DNA of 7,484 bases from Acidobacteriaceae bacterium (GTDB lineage Bacteria > Acidobacteriota > Terriglobia > Terriglobales > Acidobacteriaceae), in assembly GCA_003164255.1 (NCBI GenBank), contig PLST01000278.1, positions 591 through 8,074 of the forward strand, written 5' to 3'. The position numbers were made by a program, and so were the translations under genes. Positions 1-6,188 of this stretch are shown piece after piece (within the stretch, counting starts at the first letter, position 1; each line of letters starts with the position of its first letter). The notes under the pieces were generated by a model that was given only the letters and a program-made list of their open reading frames with translations, had not been told where the DNA came from and searched no databases.

Positions 1-761
1 CGCAGCCATCCGGGTCGGTCGTAACCCGTTTGAGGATGCACGCGGTCCACGGTGTAGTACTTGTAGGGCGTTTCGCCCAGCCACATTTCGTAGTTGAACC
101 AATCGGGAGCGGGCATGGGCGTTTTGTCTCCACCTGCCGGATCACCGGGCAAGCCTACCTCAACCCGCTGCAAGTCGCCGATGCGCCCATTGCGCACCAG
201 TTCGGCAGCGTAGCGGAATTGCACGGTCGAACGCTGCTGGCTGCCGATCTGCAGGATGCGCCCTGAAGCCTGGACGGCATTGCTGAGTGCGCGGCCTTCA
301 GCAATGGTGAGCGAAGCCGGCTTTTGGAGGTAGACATCCTTGCCGGCGCGGACAGCGTCAACGCCGATGAGAGCGTGCCAGTGGTCCGGAGTGCTGACCA
401 CCACCGCATCGATATCCTTGTTGGCCAGCAGTTCGTGGTAGTTTGCGTAGCCGGTCACTCCGTCGTAGGGCGCACCTGTCTTTTTTGCGTAGAAGTCGTT
501 GATGAGCTTCTTGCCGTCTTCTACGCGGTGCGCATCCAGATCGCACACCGCCATGATTTTTGCGCGGTCATAAGGCAACAGCATCGCCATATCGTGACCG
601 CGCGAGATGCGCCCTGCGCCGATGCAGCCGATGTTGATGCGCTTGCTGGGCGCATACTGCCCGAACACTGAAGACGGCACGATTGCCGGAAATCCCATGG
701 CGGCCACTGCGCCCAGCCCCGTCTTCAAGAAACCGCGCCGTGAAACCCTATTTTTCACCAT
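1..761 (-). CDS. Tat-signal Gfo/Idh/MocA family oxidoreductase (5' part, runs off left edge)
   Basis: NAD(P)-dependent oxidoreductase acting on sugars or related polyols, probably outside the cytoplasm. The first 253 codons are present without a stop; the C-terminal part lies beyond the left edge. Seen: a twin-arginine signal (SRRGFLK, residues 7-13) followed by an Ala/Gly-rich hydrophobic stretch to about residue 35; a Rossmann nucleotide-binding loop GAGRIS (48-53); the end of strand 2 AVCDLD (71-76); STPDHWHA (123-130); and the catalytic-lysine motif, here QKP (146-148) instead of the usual EKP. These are hallmarks of the Tat-exported branch of the family. The ATG at 761-759 was chosen because the Tat motif follows at once and a GAGAGGA ribosome site lies 11 nt upstream (773-779). 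It is divergent from the SDR gene. Family is confident; substrate is unknown. Confidence 0.93.
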   Translation of the reverse strand, partial: MVKNRVSRRGFLKTGLGAVAAMGFPAIVPSSVFGQYAPSKRINIGCIGAGRISRGHDMAMLLPYDRAKIMAVCDLDAHRVEDGKKLINDFYAKKTGAPYDGVTGYANYHELLANKDIDAVVVSTPDHWHALIGVDAVRAGKDVYLQKPASLTIAEGRALSNAVQASGRILQIGSQQRSTVQFRYAAELVRNGRIGDLQRVEVGLPGDPAGGDKTPMPAPDWFNYEMWLGETPYKYYTVDRVHPQTGYDRPGWL

Positions 762-1135
762 TTCGCTCAAGGTCCTCTCTTCCCGCACGAGAATTCTAAG
801 CCCTCAACGTGAGCACTTGACAGCCTTACCCGGAGCTTCGGACTTCGCACGAAGAAATGCGAGCCAGACATCGAATGCGGATTTAGTACTCAACGCGAAC
901 TTTATATCACATGGAGACGCTGAGCAACCCGACCGTATGCAACTGAATTATCTGATTTTGGCCAACTTTGAAAGGAGAGCCCGTTCGATCGGTCTGTACT
1001 TTTCTAGTTCGAATCGCGTATAAACAACCCAAAAGCCGCTTTATTTCCGATGTGTTCTTTTTCGGTAGTGGGAGCGTAAATTTCAATGCGCTATGCGCCA
1101 GCGGGTTGTTCACAAGCCCGCAGAGAGCTTCAAGG
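762..1135. other. Divergent intergenic region between the Tat oxidoreductase and the SDR gene
   Basis: 374 bp with no convincing gene. It should carry both promoters. I found no clean -35/-10 pair on either strand. Isolated -10-like hexamers are TAGAAT on the minus strand (793-798) and TATAAA on the plus strand (1019-1024), neither with a good -35 at 17 bp. TTGACA at 817-822 (plus) has no matching -10. The 3' end holds a small hairpin just before the SDR ribosome site, listed separately. Reading frames across the region have no recognisable protein features. Confidence 0.6.
1101..1121 (+). promoter_or_regulatory. Leader hairpin next to the SDR ribosome-binding site
   Basis: GCGGGTTG (1101-1108) can pair with CAAGCCCGC (1113-1121), giving five G-C pairs, a one-base bulge, three more pairs and a TTCA loop. 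It ends one base before the GAGAG ribosome site (1123-1127) and 15 nt before the ATG. It could influence translation initiation or serve as an operator half-site. The position is seen; any function is inference, and an 8-bp stem can arise by chance. Confidence 0.25.
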
Positions 1136-1912
1136 ATGAGCCAAAACCTTTTTGATTTGACCGGAAGCGTAGCCGTCGTCATCGGCGGCACCACTGGACT
1201 GGGCCATGCCATCGCCCTCGGTCTCGCGAATGCAGGGGCAGACGTGGTGCCCAGCGCTCGCAGAATAAAGGAAGTGGAACAAACGGCCACAGAGATTGAG
1301 GCCCTGGGCCGGCGTTCTCTGCGTATTACGAGCGATGTACTCAACCGCGCGTCTCTGCAGGCTCTGCACGATGCAACTGTTGAAGCATTTGGGAAAGTCG
1401 ACATTCTTGTGAACGCGGCAGGCACCACCTCAAAGTCGCCCACGCTTGAGGTTGCCGAGTCGGATTGGTTGCGCATTATCGACACCAACCTCACCGGCAC
1501 TCTGCGCGCCTGCCAGATCTTCGCGCCCACCATGGTCAAGGCCGGCTACGGTCGAATCATCAACCTTGCTTCGCTCAGTTCGTTCGTGGGATTCTCGGGA
1601 GTCGCTGCCTACTCCGCCAGCAAGGCCGCTGTGGCTTCACTCACCAAGGTGCTCGCCATTGAACTGGCTGACAGCGGAGTCAACGTAAACGCGATTGCGC
1701 CGGGCGTATTTCCTACGCCGCTGAACGCCAAGCTCGTGCAGGGCACGGCGCGCGGCGAAGAACTGTTGTTGCGCACACCCATGGGCCGTTTTGGCAAGGC
1801 GCATGAACTAGCGGGACCAGCGATCTTTCTATCGTCTCAGGCGGCGTCGTTTGTTACGGGAGAAGTGATTGCGGTTGACGGTGGATTCCTGGCCAGCGGC
1901 GTCAACCAGTAG
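1136..1912 (+). CDS. SDR family NAD(P)-dependent oxidoreductase
   Basis: Classical short-chain dehydrogenase/reductase of 258 residues, the usual length for the family, expected to be cytosolic. Seen: nucleotide loop GGTTGLG (17-23), with Ile16 where the family usually has Thr (VIG for VTG); NAAG (93-96); and the catalytic tetrad Asn118, Ser146, Tyr159, Lys163 (YSASK). The C-terminus has NAIAPG and then VTGEVIAVDGG, typical of the branch holding gluconate 5-dehydrogenase, 2-deoxy-gluconate 3-dehydrogenase (KduD) and FabG-like enzymes. A role in sugar-acid oxidoreduction is inferred from the neighbouring hexuronate-type transporter and sugar oxidoreductases. The ATG at 1136 was chosen because the protein then starts at the normal SDR N-terminus, with GAGAG 8 nt upstream. 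The frame stays open upstream to a TTG at 968, but those residues do not resemble an SDR. The stop is 12 bp from that of the convergent gene. Confidence 0.93.
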   Translation: MSQNLFDLTGSVAVVIGGTTGLGHAIALGLANAGADVVPSARRIKEVEQTATEIEALGRRSLRITSDVLNRASLQALHDATVEAFGKVDILVNAAGTTSKSPTLEVAESDWLRIIDTNLTGTLRACQIFAPTMVKAGYGRIINLASLSSFVGFSGVAAYSASKAAVASLTKVLAIELADSGVNVNAIAPGVFPTPLNAKLVQGTARGEELLLRTPMGRFGKAHELAGPAIFLSSQAASFVTGEVIAVDGGFLASGVNQ

Positions 1913-1924
1913 CCCCCGGCCTCT

Positions 1925-2950
1925 CTAGAGGGCGACTGGGAGGATCTTCACTTTTCGCGCCTCGGCGCACGATGTGTAGATGCTTTTGACAAGTTCGAGT
2001 GCGTGGTACCCCTCTACGCCCGAACTCGATGGGGCGCGGCCTGACTTGCAGGCCTCTCCGAATTCGGAGAGTTGACGTTCGAACGGCACAGTCGAAATCG
2101 CCATCGGATCAGACGCCCCCGACTTTGCAAGCTGCGCCACCGGAGCCGGCTCGCCCGAGTCGTTCCGCACGTCCCACGTGGTCAACTGCTCTCCGGTGAT
2201 GATCGCGCTGCCCTTGGTTCCGTGAATCTCCACGCGCTCGGGATAACCTGGCCAAAGGGCGGTTGCCGCCTGGATGACACCGGTTGCGCCCGAGACGTAA
2301 CGCATCACAGCGCACACGCAATCCTCCGACTCGATCTTGTGGGTTGCGGCAAGCTGCCAGTAGCCAAACACTTCGTCCACAGCGCCGACGAGGTATAGCA
2401 GCACATCCACCTGGTGAATGGCCTGGCTGATGAGCGCGCCGCCGCCTTCGCCAAGCCAGCTTCCTTTGACTGGGCGGGCGTAATACTCGTCGGTGCGATG
2501 CCACTTCACATAGGTATCTGCCTCGAGAATTCTGCCGAGCCGCTCCTCGGCCAGGGCCTTCTTGAGGAAGAGCACCGAATCGTCAAAGCGATGCTGGCTC
2601 ACCACGCCTAATTGAATGCCCGCCGCGCGCGCGGTCGAAATCATCTTTGCGGCAGTTTCAAGATCGACCGCCATGGGTTTTTGCACCAATACGTGCTTTC
2701 CATTTTTTGCGCAGAGTTCAACCGCGGCCAACCGGTAGGCAGGAAAGGTGCAAACATCCGCGTAGTCCACGTTGGCATGGCTGCAGAGTTCTTCGGGGGT
2801 TCGAACGAACTCCGCACCCGCGGCCTCGGCAAACTTGTGCCCGCGCTCTTCGGTTCTATCAGTGCAAACCGTTACGTGGTAGCCGATATTTTTGTAGGCC
2901 TGCAGGTGCTTCGAGGCGATGGCGCCCGTACCGATGATTCCGACTCTCAT
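1925..2950 (-). CDS. Gfo/Idh/MocA family oxidoreductase (cytosolic)
   Basis: NAD(P)-dependent sugar or polyol dehydrogenase-like enzyme, 341 residues, full length for the family and without a signal peptide. Seen: Rossmann loop GTGAIA (7-12); VCTDR (28-32) at the end of strand 2; the catalytic-lysine motif as QKP (90-92), again Gln where Glu is usual; and GGGALISQAIHQVD (169-182), carrying the conserved His179 and Asp182 of the C-terminal alpha/beta domain. The start has AGGAG (complement of 2962-2966) 11 nt upstream. It is divergent from the transporter, sharing the 2951-3244 region, and convergent with the SDR. It probably acts on the same imported compound as the SDR, which is inference. 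It differs clearly from the exported family member at the left edge, so the two are paralogous families rather than a recent duplication. Confidence 0.95.
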   Translation of the reverse strand: MRVGIIGTGAIASKHLQAYKNIGYHVTVCTDRTEERGHKFAEAAGAEFVRTPEELCSHANVDYADVCTFPAYRLAAVELCAKNGKHVLVQKPMAVDLETAAKMISTARAAGIQLGVVSQHRFDDSVLFLKKALAEERLGRILEADTYVKWHRTDEYYARPVKGSWLGEGGGALISQAIHQVDVLLYLVGAVDEVFGYWQLAATHKIESEDCVCAVMRYVSGATGVIQAATALWPGYPERVEIHGTKGSAIITGEQLTTWDVRNDSGEPAPVAQLAKSGASDPMAISTVPFERQLSEFGEACKSGRAPSSSGVEGYHALELVKSIYTSCAEARKVKILPVAL

Positions 2951-3244
2951 TTGTGATGCCGCTCCTGACTCAGTGATCGTGGGTCAATCAATGATATTAA
3001 AGCTCGCTTGGAGTGTTTAAAGTCGTCGATCAAGAGTGGCCGATTGAGCACGACTGCTGGTGACCGCCCAATCCCAAAGGATCTTGATGTCAATTCACAG
3101 GAAGTAACGAAAGAATCCGGCTCACGACCGAGCAATACCAATGCAGGTAGAATGATCGACGGCGGCTTACCCTTCATAGGAACGCGCGATTTTTTGAGGC
3201 GGGACAGACCGCATTCGACAGACTCTGCACACAGAGGAGTATCT
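2951..3244. other. Divergent regulatory region between the cytosolic oxidoreductase and the MFS gene
   Basis: 294 bp that should hold the promoters of both flanking genes. The transporter frame is open through part of it, but the residues it would encode are polar and unlike the family's N-terminus, so I treat it as non-coding. A short palindrome ATCA-A-TGAT lies at 2987-2995, about 37 bp upstream of the oxidoreductase start, and could be an operator. No convincing -35/-10 pair was found. Confidence 0.5.
3233..3239 (+). promoter_or_regulatory. Ribosome-binding site that sets the MFS start at a TTG codon
   Basis: AGAGGAG followed by a 5-nt spacer (TATCT) and then an in-frame TTG at 3245-3247. 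This is the strongest ribosome site near the gene, and it places the start 11 codons before the first membrane helix. The in-frame ATG at 3152 has only a weak AGGT upstream. Confidence 0.7.
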
Positions 3245-4522
3245 TTGCCACACCAGCCTCGCAAATCGAGCCTTCGCTGGGTCGTTTGTGCCCTTCTGTT
3301 CCTCGTTACGACCGTCAACTACATGGACCGGTCGGCCCTTGGCCTGGTTGAGCCCATCCTCAAGCACCTTCTTGGCGGTGATGTCGATGTCGCGCTCTAC
3401 AACCGGCACTATAGCAACATCGTTACCTGCTTCATTGTTGCCTACGGACTTGGCTCGCTGATTGCCGGCCGCGTGATCGACCGCGTCGGAACAAAGATGG
3501 GCCTCGCCCTCTCCATCACTTTTTGGGCCGCGGCTTCAATTGGGCATGCATTCGCGCGCACCGTCATGGGCTTTGGCATTGCTCGCTTCGCGCTTGGATT
3601 GGGAGAGGCAGGCAACTTTCCCGCAGCGCTCAAGGCCACCGCTGACTGGTTTCCGCCTGAGGAGCGCGCGCTTGCCACGGGGATCTTCAACTCAGGCACC
3701 AGCTTCGCTTCGCTCCTTGGGCCGCTGCTGATTCCCTTCGTAGCTCTCCGCTTCGGATGGCAGGCGGCATTCTTCACCACGGGCGGATTCAGTCTGCTGT
3801 GGCTCACGTGCTGGCTCCTGTTTCCTTACAACCGCTTGCAGTTGAAGTACGGCCAATCTTCCGTAACTTCAACGCAATTGCAACAGGCGCCTGCGATGGC
3901 AACCTTCGGATCGCTCCTCAAGGCGCGCGGCACCTGGTCATTCGCGCTGTCAAAAGCCGCCACCGATCCAGTCTGGTGGTTTTATCTCTACTGGCTGCCC
4001 AAATTCTTCCACGAGCGTTTTCAGATCAACATGAGTCAGATCGGATTGCCGATCATCATTGTGTACGTGGGCGCCACTGTGGGCAGCATCGGTGGTGGAT
4101 GGCTCGCTGAGGTTGCGATGCGGCGCGGCCAGTCGCTTCGATCGGCTCGACGATTCGCAATGATGTTCTGCGCATGCTGCGCTCTCGGCGTGATCCTTGT
4201 GCCATTTGTGCATCTCCTTTGGCAGGCGATTGCGCTTTTGTGCATGGCTACGGCAGCGCACCAGGGCTTTTCGTCGAACCTGCTTTCTACGCCATCAGAC
4301 AACTTCCCATCCGGGTCGGTGGCAACTGTGGCCGGCATCGGCGCGGCGGTGAGCTCGATCGCGAGCGGCCTGGCAATCACGCTCGTAGGCGTTTTGTGGA
4401 CCCATTACTCCCTGCTCATCTTCTTCATTGCCGGCTTTGCCTACCTGTTTACGATGGTGGCTTTTCAACGCAAGGTTTCCGGTTCGGCGGCTGACGGAAC
4501 TGCAGGAGAGCAATCAGTGTGA
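3245..4522 (+). CDS. MFS transporter, anion:cation symporter family (hexuronate ExuT-like)
   Basis: Inner-membrane importer, probably a proton symporter for hexuronate or another sugar acid. It has 425 residues from the TTG start, a normal length for the family, and about 12 hydrophobic segments. Seen: NYMDR (25-29) after helix 1; the MFS loop 2-3 motif GRVIDRVGTKMG (75-86); the ExuT-type signature LGLGEAGNFPAA (117-128) followed by WFPPEERALATGIFNSG; and TDPVWWFYLYWLPKF starting near residue 240, which opens the second half in ExuT-like proteins. The frame extends upstream to 3008, but the extra residues are hydrophilic and lack family features, while TTG 3245 has an ideal ribosome site. The neighbours (two Gfo/Idh/MocA enzymes, an SDR, a ROK regulator) fit sugar-acid uptake and catabolism. 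Family is confident; the precise substrate is inference. Confidence 0.93.
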   Translation: MPHQPRKSSLRWVVCALLFLVTTVNYMDRSALGLVEPILKHLLGGDVDVALYNRHYSNIVTCFIVAYGLGSLIAGRVIDRVGTKMGLALSITFWAAASIGHAFARTVMGFGIARFALGLGEAGNFPAALKATADWFPPEERALATGIFNSGTSFASLLGPLLIPFVALRFGWQAAFFTTGGFSLLWLTCWLLFPYNRLQLKYGQSSVTSTQLQQAPAMATFGSLLKARGTWSFALSKAATDPVWWFYLYWLPKFFHERFQINMSQIGLPIIIVYVGATVGSIGGGWLAEVAMRRGQSLRSARRFAMMFCACCALGVILVPFVHLLWQAIALLCMATAAHQGFSSNLLSTPSDNFPSGSVATVAGIGAAVSSIASGLAITLVGVLWTHYSLLIFFIAGFAYLFTMVAFQRKVSGSAADGTAGEQSV

Positions 4523-4616
4523 CCGGGCTTGAGCCGGAGAGCTGGATGTGTTTGAGCGTTGTGAGGGATTTGTTCGAGGGGACGCGGCCGTCTCTCTGCG
4601 CGAGGGACGCCGAAGG

Positions 4617-5912
4617 CTATTTACGCGATGCAGTCGCGAGCCGGTCACCCCGTCGACCCGATGCTTGATCGAGCGGCTCAATTTCCTCCCGGGTGAAAAG
4701 AACCTTGTGTAGCACCAGCGCTGCTGCGCCGCGCAACCGGGCCGCATCGCCATCCATTGCGGCGACAATGCGCGGCCTGTGCGAGGTGAACGACTTTGCG
4801 ATGATCTCGCTTTCGAGAATCGGACAGATGCGCGACCAAAGAGCCGTGCAATCCCCCACAATAATCACAAGCTCAGGGGCGAGCCCAGCCACCAATATGG
4901 TTAATCCGCGCGCCAGGCAGGTTGCCATCTTGTCAATCGAACGCAGCGCCCGGATGTCTCCGCCGATCGCCAGGTCCAGCACTTCCTTGAATGTGCCGAC
5001 CGAGGTCTCAGGCGCAAGTTCCCGATAGTAGCGAAGTGCAGCACGGTTTGATGCGAAGGTCTCCCAGCAGCCCGAGTTGCCGCAGCCGCATACCGGGCCC
5101 GAGTGTTCCAGCGGCATGTGTCCAAATTCGCCCGCCATATCGTCTTTGCCGCGCGCCATTCGCCCATCCACCAGCAGGCCGGTGCCGAGCCCATCCGACA
5201 CGCTGACAACGATCACGTTTGAGGCTTCGCCATGATCGCCAAACCAGCGTTCGGCAAGCAGGCAAGCGTTGGCCGCGTTTTCCAGCTCGATGGGGCTCTC
5301 AAGCACCCGCTGCAACTCGCTGTGAAGATCCACCTGCGTCCACGAGACGTTTGGGGCAAAGAGCACATGGTGGGTTTTCTGCTCCACGCGCCCTGAAACG
5401 CTCACGCCCACTCCGGCGAAGGAGCGCTCTCTGAAGGTGTCCTGAAGCGTACGTGCGGCCTCGGCAATCTTCATGACGGCCTGCCTCACCTCAGCCTTCG
5501 AATCTCTATGCGCCGAGAGAGGAACCGTTTCGCGGATCAGAAAGCGGCCATTGATGTCGACCACGGCCAGGCTTGCGTTCCCTGGCCGCAGGTCGATGGC
5601 CAGGGTCACATGCCGGTCGTTCAGCGTGAGAAAGGTCGGTCTTCGACCGCGCGGCAGACGGCCCAACGTGCCGGGCAGCACCCAGCCTTCGTCAATTAAC
5701 AGGCCAATGATCACCGAGACGGTGCTCGGTTGCAGCCCGGTCAAACGCGCCAGATCCGCGCGGCTTACCGGCTGGTGCCGATGAATGGCATGCAGAACAA
5801 AGTCTCGATTGATTTCACGCGCTGTTTCGCTCGATGCGACACCGCGGCGCTGTCGGTTCGGCTTATCCTTCAAGTTCGTTTTCGTAGGCATTTCTGACCA
5901 GGCAATCATCAT
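4617..5912 (-). CDS. ROK family transcriptional regulator (NagC/XylR/Mlc type)
   Basis: Sugar-responsive DNA-binding regulator of 431 residues, cytosolic. Seen: an N-terminal winged helix-turn-helix (about 37-80, with SRADLARLTGLQPSTVSVII); a ROK domain from about 103; a GLGTG loop (241-245); and the ROK zinc site, GEFGH (261-265, His265) followed by CGCGNSGCWE (275-284, with Cys275, Cys277 and Cys282). Two sugar-kinase features are missing. The N-terminal phosphate loop (usually DxGGT) reads DLRPGN (107-112), and the catalytic Asp of the ENDAN motif is Ala (ENAANA, 211-216). It should therefore bind a ligand without phosphorylating it. The start is uncertain: ATGs at 5912, 5909 and 5891 are all in frame and none has a good ribosome site. 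It is convergent with the transporter (94 bp apart) and is the obvious candidate regulator of the cluster. Confidence 0.94.
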   Translation of the reverse strand: MMIAWSEMPTKTNLKDKPNRQRRGVASSETAREINRDFVLHAIHRHQPVSRADLARLTGLQPSTVSVIIGLLIDEGWVLPGTLGRLPRGRRPTFLTLNDRHVTLAIDLRPGNASLAVVDINGRFLIRETVPLSAHRDSKAEVRQAVMKIAEAARTLQDTFRERSFAGVGVSVSGRVEQKTHHVLFAPNVSWTQVDLHSELQRVLESPIELENAANACLLAERWFGDHGEASNVIVVSVSDGLGTGLLVDGRMARGKDDMAGEFGHMPLEHSGPVCGCGNSGCWETFASNRAALRYYRELAPETSVGTFKEVLDLAIGGDIRALRSIDKMATCLARGLTILVAGLAPELVIIVGDCTALWSRICPILESEIIAKSFTSHRPRIVAAMDGDAARLRGAAALVLHKVLFTREEIEPLDQASGRRGDRLATASRK

Positions 5913-5958
5913 ATGGGGGCAACCGCATGATAGGGAAGAGATACATCACCGCCGAAAC

Positions 5959-6104
5959 CAGTGAGACGAATCAAGTTGCAGCAAGTCGTTTCAGGACCGC
6001 TCGACTTGGCCCTGACTCGCCGAGTGGCTTCAATCCAGGCTAACTTCAGGGTCTGAGGGCGGGCGAATGAACCTGACCCCGTTGCAAGGTGATTCGGCTG
6101 ACTG
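5959..6104. repeat. 146-bp imperfect inverted-repeat element (REPIN- or MITE-like candidate)
   Basis: The left arm 5959-5980 (CAGTGAGAC then GAATCAAGTTGCA) and the right arm 6083-6104 (TGCAAGGTGATTC then GGCTGACTG) are inverted copies matching at 18 of 22 positions. Further pairs are nested inside: TCAGG 5991-5995 with CCTGA 6072-6076; CAAGTCG 5982-5988 with CGACTTG 6002-6008; CCCTGA 6010-6015 with TCAGGG 6046-6051; ACTC 6015-6018 with GAGT 6022-6025. Pairing decays just outside the arms, giving defined ends. The element lies between two divergent genes. It may be a REPIN- or MITE-type interspersed repeat, or a structured RNA. The arms are seen; the class is inference, and no second copy was noticed in this window. 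Confidence 0.5.
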
Positions 6105-6188
6105 TCCTTATCTCGAGGTATTCGCGGCCTTCCAAAGCAGACCCTAGAGAAAAGTACCGGGTGCGCCGATAAGACACCTGAGAGTCGT

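Noticed and set aside
324..671. 115-codon plus-strand open frame opposite the Tat oxidoreductase
   Set aside because: Shadow frame; the minus strand encodes clear Tat, Rossmann and QKP motifs throughout.
968..1135. In-frame upstream extension of the SDR from a TTG at 968
   Set aside because: A ribosome-like AAAGGAG lies inside the extension rather than before it, and the residues do not resemble an SDR N-terminus. The ATG at 1136 fits family length.
907..1539. 210-codon minus-strand open frame across the SDR 5' half
   Set aside because: Antisense shadow of the SDR gene with no family features; the SDR motifs on the plus strand are unambiguous.
1920..1931. CCTCT-CT-AGAGG palindrome between the convergent SDR and oxidoreductase genes
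   Set aside because: The loop is only 2 nt, the stem is short and there is no T tract, so it does not make a credible intrinsic terminator. The 12-bp gap leaves little room for one.
3024..3161. 9-bp inverted repeat CGTCGATCA / TGATCGACG as an operator pair
   Set aside because: Arms are 120 bp apart; a match of this length is expected by chance fairly often in a region this size, and no third copy was found.
4523..4616. Possible bidirectional terminator between the MFS and ROK genes
   Set aside because: GACG-CGGC-CGTC (4581-4592) extends only with G-T pairs, and no T run follows on either strand.
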